From Saprospiraceae bacterium (GTDB lineage Bacteria > Bacteroidota > Bacteroidia > Chitinophagales > Saprospiraceae): 39,559 nt of DNA. Under the pieces are notes generated by a model. The model ran no database searches, had not been told where the DNA came from, and was given only the letters and a program-made list of their open reading frames with translations. A program made the translations under genes and the position numbers. The DNA is taken from positions 1-39,559 of the forward strand of contig JADLHE010000350.1 in NCBI GenBank assembly GCA_020848965.1, read 5' to 3'. Below are positions 8,051 through 16,901 of the stretch, piece after piece. Numbering within the stretch: the stretch's first letter is position 1; every line of letters starts with the position of its first letter.

Positions 8051-9844
8051 TCAGGAGTCTGCGGGCTCGGTACCTTCAAGTTTTGCTGCTGCTGCTGAAA
8101 ATGCATTTGCAGCCGTTGACCATATATTGCCTGCCCTAAATTGCTTGCCCATTGGGCCTGAATCAACATAAAGCCCATGTGTGCTTGGCTCTATAATATT
8201 ATTGGAAAAAACGCTATTATCACAGTCGCCCGTAAAGTGATAGCCCCTATCGGCATCTTCCGTTGTATTGTTACAAAACCAAATATCCTTAGAATTATAC
8301 ACATGGAACCCGCACTGAAACCTAGTGTCATTCAGCGTATTTGCAGTACCTATCACTTCGTTGCGATAGCAACTGCTCCCTGTGCCATTCATCTGAACGA
8401 TTTGAATGCCACGACGTTGAAGACCGGGACCATTGTCATCAGAATAATAATAAATATGGTTGCTGTTAATTCGATTATTGTTCGTGGTGCCACCGCTCAT
8501 GAGAATACCATGAACTTTAAATTGGTTGGTATTATTGATATACACATAATTATCAGCCAACACAAAATTGTCGGAAGCAGGGAAAGCCCCCAAAACTTCC
8601 ATCGCAATGCATTTTTTAGCACCATTCAAGGTAAAGGTATTGCCTTCCAGTTGGGCATGGATTTGGGTGCCTGAAGCCAAGGGCCTCACCAGATAAATCC
8701 CATGATATTCCGCCGTACCAGTTACTGCATTGATTGTAAAGGTATTGCCAATAAGTTTAATGAACTGCGCCAATGCGTTATTGGTTGACCGGATGCCTTT
8801 GTTCTGGTCTCCATTGAATTTATAGCCAGAAACATCCAGATGCGTTCCATTGGCATCAATGCCCGCCACGGGGTTGTCGAGGAACTCGCCACCGCCGCCT
8901 GCCGCAGTGAGCTTGCCGCTGGTCGCTTTTACGCCAACACCGCCAACGCCATTATCCACCACCATTGCCTTAAAGCTGAAATTCTTAAAACCTACTTCCG
9001 AATTATCCATTTGAATCCCAAATTCCATCTTGGAAAAAGAATTGGGGCTACCAGAAGAAGGGAAGGTAGCAATACTGTTTTTGACAAAAATCCCCGCTAT
9101 CGAAATATCATTATAACCTGATTGATTGGGGAACTGACTATTCAGGATTGAAGTACAGGTGAAGTTATTATTGGTAAATTGCGAAATGCTCATTCCAGTC
9201 CCAGCAGTGGCATTGCCATTGTAAATGCCGTATAAATTGCGGTTAAAATCACATTTATCAATCTTAAGCGGCACCCCATCGGCAACTTTTATTGCCTTGT
9301 CCGCATCCTCTATTTTGCAATCAAACAAGGTCATGCTAGCCGTGCCAGTTGGCAAGTTGAAGCCCTTCCACATCTGGTTGCAGGCAAAAAACTTGGACTG
9401 TGTGGCATCCACTTTTTTGCCGCTCTGGGTTTGAATCAGGGCAGCAGGCCCCATCTTCACCGTGCAACCTTTAAATACAAATGATACGTTCACGTTCAGC
9501 GTCCCATTAATCAGTACTTTTTTGTTCACCAACGCCTTATCGCCATTGGGAAGCGTCGTCAGCGGAAGGCTGGAAGAATTGGATTGGCTGGTGGACGATG
9601 AACCTACCGTGACGTCAGGCACAAAGCCCATGTTTTGTTGACAAAGCGTTAGTTGAACTTCCGGCGAAGAAGGTGGCGAGGTTTGCCCACCATTGCAGCT
9701 AAGGTCCTCAAAGAATTGAGCGTGGCCAAGCATAGGCAGGGCCAAAAAGCCCAAGCAAAAAGCACAGAATCGAAGTCCATTGCGGAGCACAGAAAGGTGC
9801 GGGCAGCCGGGCTGACCCATTAGAAAGAACGTCTTTTTTTTCAT
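8051..9844 (-). CDS. Secreted right-handed beta-helix protein, ending early at an in-frame TGA
   Basis: 597 residues. The N-terminus has a signal sequence that is long and Cys-containing (hydrophobic part about 28-42, cut near GHAQFF). The body from about residue 110 is a run of short Asn/Gly-rich repeats (KVADGVPLKIDKCDFNRNLY, ISQFTNNNFTC, GNTFTINAVTG, NNRINSNHIYYYSDDNG, NNTTEDADRGYHFTG, SNNIIEPSTHGLYVDSG), the signature of a parallel beta-helix as in pectate-lyase-like surface proteins. The frame stops with TGA at 8051-8053, but the same frame continues to the T9SS domain at 6950. As it stands the product is exported to the periplasm but lacks its sorting signal. It could be a surface adhesin or polysaccharide-active protein; no catalytic site was identified. 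Confidence 0.8.
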   Translation of the reverse strand: MKKKTFFLMGQPGCPHLSVLRNGLRFCAFCLGFLALPMLGHAQFFEDLSCNGGQTSPPSSPEVQLTLCQQNMGFVPDVTVGSSSTSQSNSSSLPLTTLPNGDKALVNKKVLINGTLNVNVSFVFKGCTVKMGPAALIQTQSGKKVDATQSKFFACNQMWKGFNLPTGTASMTLFDCKIEDADKAIKVADGVPLKIDKCDFNRNLYGIYNGNATAGTGMSISQFTNNNFTCTSILNSQFPNQSGYNDISIAGIFVKNSIATFPSSGSPNSFSKMEFGIQMDNSEVGFKNFSFKAMVVDNGVGGVGVKATSGKLTAAGGGGEFLDNPVAGIDANGTHLDVSGYKFNGDQNKGIRSTNNALAQFIKLIGNTFTINAVTGTAEYHGIYLVRPLASGTQIHAQLEGNTFTLNGAKKCIAMEVLGAFPASDNFVLADNYVYINNTNQFKVHGILMSGGTTNNNRINSNHIYYYSDDNGPGLQRRGIQIVQMNGTGSSCYRNEVIGTANTLNDTRFQCGFHVYNSKDIWFCNNTTEDADRGYHFTGDCDNSVFSNNIIEPSTHGLYVDSGPMGKQFRAGNIWSTAANAFSAAAAKLEGTEPADS

Positions 9845-10252
9845 GTTTTTTTAAATTGAAATTAAGAGTTAGCGTTTAAAAGTTGACAAACAGGCACATA
9901 TCCACAGGATGAGGATTTCCTTTCTTAGTTCATGTTTTTTTTGGGGAAAAGGTAACCTCAAACTATCAAAAATTCTTGCAAAACAATAAAATGGGGTCTT
10001 TTCGTTCGTAGTTACTTCGAAAATGGCTACCCTGATTGCAACCAATAGCAAGCTCCACTGCTCCGTGTTTTCAAATGGGCCCATCATAACTGTTGAAGAT
10101 AAAGATTCTGCCAAAAAATAGGGGAAAGGCCGTAAAAGGTTGTAGCTTGGCAAGTGATTTAGCCAACTTTCCATGTTTTGGGTAAAAGGGGGTACAAATA
10201 TGGAAAAGACTTTTCCTGTAAATCTATAGGGATTAATTAAACTTCTGAAACG
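9845..10252. other. Intergenic, divergent region
   Basis: About 400 bp between the divergent beta-helix and YciI-like genes. It is AT-rich and presumably holds both promoters, but no clear TAnnTTTG element was found on either strand. A 101-codon minus-strand frame (9869-10174) has no recognisable features and is not called. I see no repeat here. Confidence 0.4.
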
Positions 10253-10726
10253 ATGAAACTATACATCACCTTTGTTTTTTTGCTTATTGCCAGCTTTTGC
10301 TTTTCGCAAGAAAGAGACTCGGCCATTGCCAACCCAAATTACGATGCCGCCTTGGCCCAAAAATTTGGTGGCGACGACTATGGCATGAAGCGCTTCGTAC
10401 TGGTCATACTGAAGACTGGGCCAAACCAAACGGCCGACAAAGCTTTTATCAATGAAAAATTCAGGGGCCACATGGACAATATCAACCGACTGGTGGCCGA
10501 TGGAAAACTCGTGGTGGCTGGGCCGCTCGGCAAAAACGACAACCAATACCGAGGCATTTTCATCCTCAACAATGTAGCTAACTTGGAAGCTGCCAGGGAA
10601 CTCCTCCAAACCGACCCCGCAATAAGTTCGGGCCTCTTGGAAGCAGATGTCTTTGATTGGTATGGCTCTGCCGCCTTGCCTGCTTATTTGGATGCTTCCG
10701 ATAAAATCTGGAAGGTGAAACCATAG
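10253..10726 (+). CDS. Exported YciI-like protein
   Basis: 157 residues with a signal peptide (MKLYITFVFLLIASFCFSQ). After a short linker, residues about 45-140 match the pattern of the YciI/YCII-related fold, a ferredoxin-like alpha/beta unit: KRFVLVILKTGPN, then HMDNINRLVADGKLVVAGPL, then YRGIFILN, then EAARELLQTDP and the closing strand with VFDWYGSAALP. YciI proteins are usually cytoplasmic and poorly characterised; an exported version is a recurrent Bacteroidota variant as far as I know. A strong terminator follows, so the gene is probably transcribed alone. Confidence 0.75.
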   Translation: MKLYITFVFLLIASFCFSQERDSAIANPNYDAALAQKFGGDDYGMKRFVLVILKTGPNQTADKAFINEKFRGHMDNINRLVADGKLVVAGPLGKNDNQYRGIFILNNVANLEAARELLQTDPAISSGLLEADVFDWYGSAALPAYLDASDKIWKVKP

Positions 10727-10758
10727 GCTAGTTTTTCCCAAAACAGGACAAAAAAAAG

Positions 10759-10786
10759 GCCCGTTGCTGCGCATGTAGCAACGGGC
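10759..10786. terminator. Bidirectional intrinsic terminator
   Basis: A perfect 10-bp stem (GCCCGTTGCT at 10759-10768 with AGCAACGGGC at 10777-10786) with an 8-base loop. Seven A precede it and TTTA follows, so it can serve both the YciI-like gene and the converging caspase operon. Confidence 0.85.
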
Positions 10787-10939
10787 TTTACTAATAATAA
10801 TCCTATGATTAAAACACTATAATTCTTGAGAAGAGCGTGGCACTTTGGCCTTCAATTAACACCGTTACCAGCCGCTGCAAAAAGGTAATGGCTGTTGGCT
10901 CAAAATTTTGCATCTCAGCAATATTTGCATCCATCGCCA

Positions 10940-13900
10940 TCATTTTATCCCCACCGGAAAATCTTGCCCAAACCCGAAGCTCGCCGGGTACTGCGGTGTC
11001 CCTTTGTATTTCTGCGTCAATTCTGGCACCTGCTCCTGTAAGTAGGCGTCGAGTTCCTTCACGGTGATTTTGCCGTCGCCCGTATCGGCAGCGCCAGCCA
11101 AGCCTTGCAGCAATGCGTAAGTAAAAACCCCATGCCCCAGTTGTGAGAACTCGCTCGCAAACTGCTCAGAACCAGCCGCCGTGAGCCAGTGCGTGCCTGT
11201 GCTGCGGGCAAGCTGCGCAATGGCTTTTTCCTCGGCGGCACCCCGTGCGGCCACCGTTTCCAGTGCCCCACTCGACTGGCAGGCATCGAGGATGAAGAGC
11301 TGTTTTTGTGCCTTTATTTTTTGCGCAAAATCCTTCAACTCGCTGGCACTCAGGCCCTTCTGTGCCAATGCACCGTCGTTGCCATAGAGCTGGGTGACGT
11401 CCTGCGGCACTAGGTAGAACTCGCCCCCCTGTCCCCCTGAAGAGGGAGACGAAACCACCCCGTGGCCCGCATAGTACAGCACAAACACGTCCTGCGGCCT
11501 TGCCTCGGCAACGACCTTGTTCAACTCAGCCACGATGCCCGCTTTCACGGCCTGCACATCCGTCACGTAATGTTCCTTACAGCTTGTCACAATCTTGCCG
11601 CAGTTTTTGGCTATGGCCTCCTTAAAGCCGAGCGCATCGGCTTGGGCGTAGTTGAGGTTGTACTTCGGGTTCTTGTAGTTGTTGATGCCGATGACGACGA
11701 GGTGCAGCGTGATGCCGTTCCCGCCACCATTCGAGGGCGTGGGCGTGGGTTTTGGTGCGGCCTTTAAAGTTATCAAAACCTCATCCGGCTCGCTCTCCGT
11801 GCGCTGGCTATTGAGGGCGATGGCCTGAAAAATATTGTCGCCAGGTGAAAGCACAAGGTTGAAGTTTTTGGTCAAAACACCAGCCTCATCGTCGTCCTCC
11901 ACCGTCAGGTTTCGGGTGGCATTGTCCACCAATTTCCCATTGTGGAACAACCGAATTTCGGATACTGCATCGTCGGAGCATTTGCCTTCAACCTTGAGCG
12001 TAATCTGCTCGTTTTCAACCACATAAGATGGGCTATCGTCGTCAATCAAGAGGTTGCGCAGCTTCTCGTTGTTGTAATAAATGCGCACCGTGGGCGGCGA
12101 TTTCAGCTTCTTGATGTCGTCGTCCTGTTGGGCGGGCTGTGGCACGTTGCCTTCTTCGAGCAGGCTGGCAAACAGCCTCGGCGTGTAGTAGCGCTCCGAA
12201 AGGCGGTCGAGCGGAATGATTTCGGTGCCTTTGGCGTAATACAGTTTTTTCATCATCTCCGGCGAGGCATCGAAGCGGCCATCGGGAGCCACGAAAGCCC
12301 ACTGGTCGTCCTCGTGTAGCAGGATGAGCTGGCCAATGGCCCGACTTTGCTGCCAGTCGGCGAACTGTGTTTCGTTGGTTCCGAGCGGACTAACGAGGAT
12401 TTTGTCGTTGGCATAAAACAGGTGGCCGTTCACGTATCCGTCGCCGGGGCGGTTTTTGAGGAAAACGCCCGTGTTGGCATCGAAGACCTTGCCTTGGTCG
12501 GCGAAGTATTTGCCAGAATGGGAAAGCGCCGCCGCCGTGCCAAATGTGGGCATGTTGTCCCTGAGCTTACGCTTGCTACCGTTGGCCAGGTTTATGTCGT
12601 AAACCACCCCATCCGTGACGCTGTAGAGCAGGCATTTACCATTGTTGTGGTCAAAACTCCCTTCGAAAATAGCAGGTCTGAACTGCAAATCCCAGCGCTT
12701 GGTTTGCGAAGCGATGTCCCATGCCTGCATATAATTCTCCTCCTTGCCAGAGTATGGGTATTTATAATAAATGTAGAGCGTTTTGCCATCGGCAGAGAAA
12801 AAGCTCTTGGTGGCACGGCTGGGGATGGTCGCCACCACCGAGCCGCTGGGCAGGCTCGCCACTATGGTGTTTTCAGCGCCGTTGATGGCCACGAGTTTGT
12901 CGTCGTTGGAAAAAGATGCCGCCGTGCCGTGGGCATAGTGCATCAGGTCGGCGTCGGGCATCACATCGAAGGAAATCGGGTCTTTGAACGTGGCTGTCGG
13001 CCAAACCTCGTAGCCAGCGGCCATGTATTTGCCATTGTGCGAAAAGGCGGCGGGCGTCTTGCCCTTGCCCAAAATGCGCTGCCGGATGCGCCCGTTGTCG
13101 GAGTAAAGCACCATGAGCGTGTTGTCGTTATCGAGCATGGCAAGCCCCTTGAAGTTCGGGCCGCTGCTGACGAACTGCGGTGAAAAGACCTGATAACCAA
13201 AACTTTTCGTTTGGTTGCCGCTAGGCACTTCAACTTCTATCACCTGGTTGTCGTCGGAACCGATGACGAGGCGGCTGGCGTCCCGGTTCAGGCGCAAAGA
13301 GGTCGCCTCCCAAGTACCGTATTTTGATTTCGACTCAACCCCCTGTAATTGAACCACTTGCATCGGTTTATCGGGTGAGAGGAACTGGATTTGCTTGCCA
13401 TTGGCAATGCTGGCCCACATATCATCGGAGTTGGGCAGGAAGGCAAAACGGTCGTCAAAGCCATCAGCGCTCTGCACCGTATGGGTCTTGCCCACCTGCC
13501 GCATCGTGATGGAGTTTATCCACGAAACTTCATAGACCTCCTCGTCGCCGTAGTCACCTTTCACGGTCTTTTTGGCGATTTTCAGCACGTTGCCCGTGGG
13601 CGTAAAACTGGCGTAGTTCACATCTTTTTCCTTCGGAAACTCCTTAATCACGTTGCCGCTGAAGGCATCCAAAATAACGCTTCGCTCCACGTTCGATTTA
13701 TATTCATAGAGCTTCGCCAAAACCTGTTTGCCATCGGGCGAGGCACTAAGCTGGTTGCACGTGCCCCATTCTGCCGGGTATTCTTTCACCACCCTGATGC
13801 TGCCCGTCGCCACGTCGTAGCGTTGGACTCCTTCGTATCCGAAGAAGACGGTTTTGCCATCGGCACTGCGGTCGTGGCTCAGCCCGCTCAGGCTGATGGG

Positions 13901-14245
13901 GATGGTCTTTGCCACCTCGATTTTTTGCAAATCCAAAATGGCAAATTCCTCGTCACCGCTCACATAGGCCCATTTGCTATCCGGCGAAAACGATACAGCA
14001 CTCATGCTTTCCCGCAGCACTAGGTTTTTGTACATGACCCCGCTGTTGTAATCATAAACCTGCACGTTGCGCCCAGCAATAGCCAGCACGAACTTCTGGT
14101 CGGGTGAAATGCCCACATCGTGTATGCCGACGATTTCCTTGAGACCGGAGGGGATGACGAGGGTGGGGGCCTGGGCGATTAATGGTGAATGGTAAATGAT
14201 GAATGATGAATGGAGGAGCAGGAGGATGCGGAAGAATTTTTTCAT
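10940..14245 (-). CDS. Exported WD40-like propeller fused to a caspase (C14) domain
   Basis: 1101 residues. A signal peptide (about 1-25) is followed by about 620 residues of propeller-like repeats (VGISPDQKFVLAIAG, VSFSPDSKWAYVSGDE, LSASPDGKQVLAKL, AAFSHNGKYMAAGYE). Next come a linker and an Ig-like segment with TRNLTVEDDDE, then a caspase-family domain from about residue 845 to the end. The catalytic dyad is visible: His928 in YYAGHG and Cys989 in LDACQSS. An EF-hand-like loop (DTGDGKITVKEL) begins at about 1054. The domain order matches known bacterial WD40-caspase proteins, but the signal peptide places this one outside the cytoplasm. Third gene of a minus-strand operon, 20 bp after the C92-like gene. 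Substrate and trigger are unknown. Confidence 0.9.
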   Translation of the reverse strand: MKKFFRILLLLHSSFIIYHSPLIAQAPTLVIPSGLKEIVGIHDVGISPDQKFVLAIAGRNVQVYDYNSGVMYKNLVLRESMSAVSFSPDSKWAYVSGDEEFAILDLQKIEVAKTIPISLSGLSHDRSADGKTVFFGYEGVQRYDVATGSIRVVKEYPAEWGTCNQLSASPDGKQVLAKLYEYKSNVERSVILDAFSGNVIKEFPKEKDVNYASFTPTGNVLKIAKKTVKGDYGDEEVYEVSWINSITMRQVGKTHTVQSADGFDDRFAFLPNSDDMWASIANGKQIQFLSPDKPMQVVQLQGVESKSKYGTWEATSLRLNRDASRLVIGSDDNQVIEVEVPSGNQTKSFGYQVFSPQFVSSGPNFKGLAMLDNDNTLMVLYSDNGRIRQRILGKGKTPAAFSHNGKYMAAGYEVWPTATFKDPISFDVMPDADLMHYAHGTAASFSNDDKLVAINGAENTIVASLPSGSVVATIPSRATKSFFSADGKTLYIYYKYPYSGKEENYMQAWDIASQTKRWDLQFRPAIFEGSFDHNNGKCLLYSVTDGVVYDINLANGSKRKLRDNMPTFGTAAALSHSGKYFADQGKVFDANTGVFLKNRPGDGYVNGHLFYANDKILVSPLGTNETQFADWQQSRAIGQLILLHEDDQWAFVAPDGRFDASPEMMKKLYYAKGTEIIPLDRLSERYYTPRLFASLLEEGNVPQPAQQDDDIKKLKSPPTVRIYYNNEKLRNLLIDDDSPSYVVENEQITLKVEGKCSDDAVSEIRLFHNGKLVDNATRNLTVEDDDEAGVLTKNFNLVLSPGDNIFQAIALNSQRTESEPDEVLITLKAAPKPTPTPSNGGGNGITLHLVVIGINNYKNPKYNLNYAQADALGFKEAIAKNCGKIVTSCKEHYVTDVQAVKAGIVAELNKVVAEARPQDVFVLYYAGHGVVSSPSSGGQGGEFYLVPQDVTQLYGNDGALAQKGLSASELKDFAQKIKAQKQLFILDACQSSGALETVAARGAAEEKAIAQLARSTGTHWLTAAGSEQFASEFSQLGHGVFTYALLQGLAGAADTGDGKITVKELDAYLQEQVPELTQKYKGTPQYPASFGFGQDFPVGIK
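14181..14211 (-). repeat. 31-bp dispersed repeat inside the caspase signal peptide
   Basis: On the coding strand this 31-bp stretch (ATTCATCATTCATC and so on) differs at only two bases from identical intergenic copies at 27457-27487 and 35772-35802. Here it encodes HSSFIIYHSPL, the hydrophobic core of the signal peptide. Confidence 0.8.
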
Positions 14246-14265
14246 AAAGGATTGATTGTCAACAA

Positions 14266-14922
14266 TTAATTAGAAAAAACGGTCTCTAAAAGGGGGCTTT
14301 CGAAAACAGAACTTGGAGAAATCACCGTTTCCTCCAACGTAATATTTTTACCATAGCGTTCAGACAAAAGCCGCCGAACGGTAGGGCTACTTAAATCGTA
14401 ATCCCGTAATTTTTCAAGTTTGCCCACCTCCAGCCCAGTAGCGGATTTGTAAACCTTCCAAATCAACTCGGAGCAGTAAATCCGCTCGTCGCTCCACTCA
14501 AATGCAGCGTCATAGTGCTTGCCCAGCAGACGATTGCCCTCCGCTTTCATTTTTTCGAGCGCATCGGAGCTTAGTATGCTTTCAGCGCCTTTCAACCGCC
14601 GCACAACATAGCGCCCATCCTTGCCACGGGCAACCCATTGCTCCATCGCCGTGACCGTCACAGGCTCGATGGCTTCGAAGACTTGGGCTTTGCCGTTTTG
14701 GTGAAAAACGATGCCGCAGTGGCTGAACGGCGATTTGGTGGCGAGCTGAATGGCCTCGCTTTGCTGAGAAAGGGAAGTTTGGAAAATGAGGTCGCCATCT
14801 TTGAAAGAAAAGGCTTCCAGCTTCACTTGAGCCACCTCGGTTGCAATTGCTTGGCCTTGCTCTGACTGGGAGCAGCCAAAGGCAAGGATTGAAATAAAAG
14901 CCAAACAAGTGAAGTATTTCAT
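14266..14922 (-). CDS. YiiX/C92-like papain-fold lipoprotein
   Basis: 218 residues. The lipoprotein signal ends in LAFGC (Cys17). Residues about 42-165 fit the permuted NlpC/P60 (YiiX/YebB, peptidase C92) pattern: GDLIFQTS, then SPFSHCGIVF with the likely catalytic His68, then VFEAIEPV, then RIYCSELIWKVY with the likely catalytic Cys150 and adjacent Glu152. The order His before Cys is as expected for the permuted form. Such enzymes act on amide or thioester bonds in peptides or lipids. It is anchored in the envelope between two other cysteine-peptidase-like genes (43 bp after the C1 gene and 20 bp before the caspase gene), probably in one transcript. Confidence 0.8.
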   Translation of the reverse strand: MKYFTCLAFISILAFGCSQSEQGQAIATEVAQVKLEAFSFKDGDLIFQTSLSQQSEAIQLATKSPFSHCGIVFHQNGKAQVFEAIEPVTVTAMEQWVARGKDGRYVVRRLKGAESILSSDALEKMKAEGNRLLGKHYDAAFEWSDERIYCSELIWKVYKSATGLEVGKLEKLRDYDLSSPTVRRLLSERYGKNITLEETVISPSSVFESPLLETVFSN

Positions 14923-14965
14923 AAAAAAGAGATGGTTGGATACTTATTCGATTGATTAATCGAAT

Positions 14966-16507
14966 TCACTCATGCGCAATTTCTACCATCAAAGGCACCA
15001 CTGTTCCAGTCTTCGCACCTTTCACATCAAATCCAATCTCATTTAAGCGGTACTTCACGTCGCTCGGCAGCATCAACTTGTCGCCGAGCGCAGCATGGAT
15101 TTTGGCGCTGAGGCCACCCCTCGTGGCGTTCATTTGCGACAGCATCCAATTGGCATCGAGCGGCTCAGGGCTGTACAGGATGAGCATATAGTCCGTGCCG
15201 GGATTGGCGTCCATTTTCACCACTTTTTTTTCCGAAGGGAAGGCCACTTGCGAGTTCGGGCCAATATGCGGCGACATGTTGTCATCGAAGGGCAGCAGCT
15301 TGTTCACCTTGCCCGTCAAATCCGTTGCGAAGGCATAGATGTACGACTCGGTGTTGGTGGTAATGAAGAAACGGAACTTCGTGCCGCTGGGGTAGGCGTT
15401 GTTCATTCGGTAGGCCACAAGGTCTTCCTTGTAAGGCTCCGGCTCGTCGTCGTCCTCCACGGTGAGGTTGCGGGTGAGCACACGGCCAGCGGGCATGGGG
15501 TTGCCCGTGTTCGTAACGAATTCCACATTGCCGCTCAGCACCACATCCGCTGGCTCAGGAGTGGGCAGGGGTTCTGGCTTGGGAGGATTGGGAGTGGGGC
15601 TGGGTGTCGGAGTCGGTGGGTCATTGTCCACAACAGGCTCCTCTTCCACCACAGCGGGCGGGTAGGCTTGCAATGCGACAAGCGACCATTTGGCGAAGTC
15701 ATCGTATTTCACCCAAAAAAAGCCACCATCGGCCCAACCCGTGCCCCAAGAGTTGAGGATGCGGAAAGCGCCGCCGTGCTTGGCATCATCATAGCCAACG
15801 ATGCACATGGCATGGAGGCCATGCTGCCCCGATGGGCCGCCATCTGTCTCTTTTGGCTCCCATAGCGGTCCAGATTCATAGAAGCTCTCCGGCACAGTAA
15901 AACCTAGCAGTACAGGATAGCCTTCGGCCAAGGCTTTTTTCACGGAATTGATTTTCTGCGAATTATCCCCTTCTTCGGGATAGAACAACACTTGGTAATC
16001 GCTGATACGGAAGTCCATGCCCTCCAGCATGGCCTCGAAGCCGACCTCTCCACCGCAGGCATACGGCACGGTTTGGATACTGGCAACGCCCATGTTCAGC
16101 ATGAGCTCAAAGGCATCCACGGGGTTGCTGCCACCAAGGCAATCCAAATCACCTTCTTCTTTGATTTGCTCATATATATAAGTAGGCGAAAACAAAGCCT
16201 GGTCAATCGTGCTTTTATCCGTGACCTTGTATTGTTTGGCCCAGAGGATAGTGCGCAAGTGATAGCCAGCGGCAAAGGCTACACAAGTGCCATATTGGCC
16301 TTGGTCGCCGGGGGTGGGGCAGTATTTTTCGAGGGAAGCTGACGATGGCATGTCCTTGTAGCTTTTCATTGTGAGCTTGGCCTTGTAGGGCGTGCCGCGG
16401 AGGGAGGGCAGGTCGAAGACGAAGCCCGTGCCTTTCCGCTGGGAAAACGCAGTGTTCAAGCACAAAAAAATGAAAGCGAGGAGGAACCAAATGCGATTGG
16501 AATTCAT
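14966..16507 (-). CDS. Exported C1 (papain-like) peptidase with DUF4384 domain
   Basis: 513 residues. A signal peptide (cut after about residue 22, TAFSQ) is followed by a C1-type domain at about 60-275 with the whole triad visible: Cys75 in GDQGQYGTCVAFA, His232 in GLHAMCIVGYDD and Asn252 in ILNSWGTGW. A Pro-rich linker (about 278-316) leads to a TRNLTVEDDDE segment and a DUF4384 domain (SGTKFRFFITTNTESYIYAF, then PFDDNMSPHIGPNSQVAFPS), usually found with secreted peptidases and kinases. First gene of the three-peptidase operon. The 394 bp upstream separates it from the divergent paaA. Likely periplasmic or surface; the substrate is unknown. Confidence 0.9.
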   Translation of the reverse strand: MNSNRIWFLLAFIFLCLNTAFSQRKGTGFVFDLPSLRGTPYKAKLTMKSYKDMPSSASLEKYCPTPGDQGQYGTCVAFAAGYHLRTILWAKQYKVTDKSTIDQALFSPTYIYEQIKEEGDLDCLGGSNPVDAFELMLNMGVASIQTVPYACGGEVGFEAMLEGMDFRISDYQVLFYPEEGDNSQKINSVKKALAEGYPVLLGFTVPESFYESGPLWEPKETDGGPSGQHGLHAMCIVGYDDAKHGGAFRILNSWGTGWADGGFFWVKYDDFAKWSLVALQAYPPAVVEEEPVVDNDPPTPTPSPTPNPPKPEPLPTPEPADVVLSGNVEFVTNTGNPMPAGRVLTRNLTVEDDDEPEPYKEDLVAYRMNNAYPSGTKFRFFITTNTESYIYAFATDLTGKVNKLLPFDDNMSPHIGPNSQVAFPSEKKVVKMDANPGTDYMLILYSPEPLDANWMLSQMNATRGGLSAKIHAALGDKLMLPSDVKYRLNEIGFDVKGAKTGTVVPLMVEIAHE

Positions 16508-16817
16508 GTGCAGATGCTTAGTTGGTTGATTGTAGAAGTGATTGAAGATGGCCTTTCATATTAGAAGCAATTTTAACACCAAAAGCTGTAACGACCTTAC
16601 AGAATGCTCATATGCCTTCTTCTTTTTTCAAGACCGGGATAAAGATGTGGGGAATAGCTGGTTTTACACAAAGCCTTTACTGATATTTTCCTCAAACGTT
16701 TGATTCACAGGCTTTAGGAAGTCGCCCGCATTCAAAAATCAGGTTCGAATACCTCGCTAAAAACAGCAACATCCATGACAAAACCGACGTTAAAAGTGAA
16801 TTAAAAATCTTTTTTTC

Positions 16818-16860
16818 CGAACAGTTGTTCGTGTTTCTAACCAAAATACCATTACATTTG
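16818..16860 (+). promoter_or_regulatory. paaA promoter with a palindromic operator
   Basis: TACATTTG at 16853-16860 fits the -7 element. Upstream lies a palindrome CGAACAGTTGTTCG (16818-16831; 6-bp arms, 2-base centre), placed where the upstream promoter element should be. Short palindromes of this shape are typical TetR-family operators, so a phenylacetate-responsive repressor is plausible. The rest of 16508-16817 shows no gene. Confidence 0.55.
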
Positions 16861-16901
16861 TCGCAGAATTTGTTGTTTTTCTACTTCAGCCTTACCAAAT
16901 T

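Noticed and set aside
9869..10174. 101-codon minus-strand frame
   Set aside because: No family pattern, no promoter and no signal. It lies in the divergent promoter region.
12347..13183. Long plus-strand frame opposite the caspase gene
   Set aside because: It is the complement of a GC-rich, clearly coding minus-strand gene with recognisable domains.
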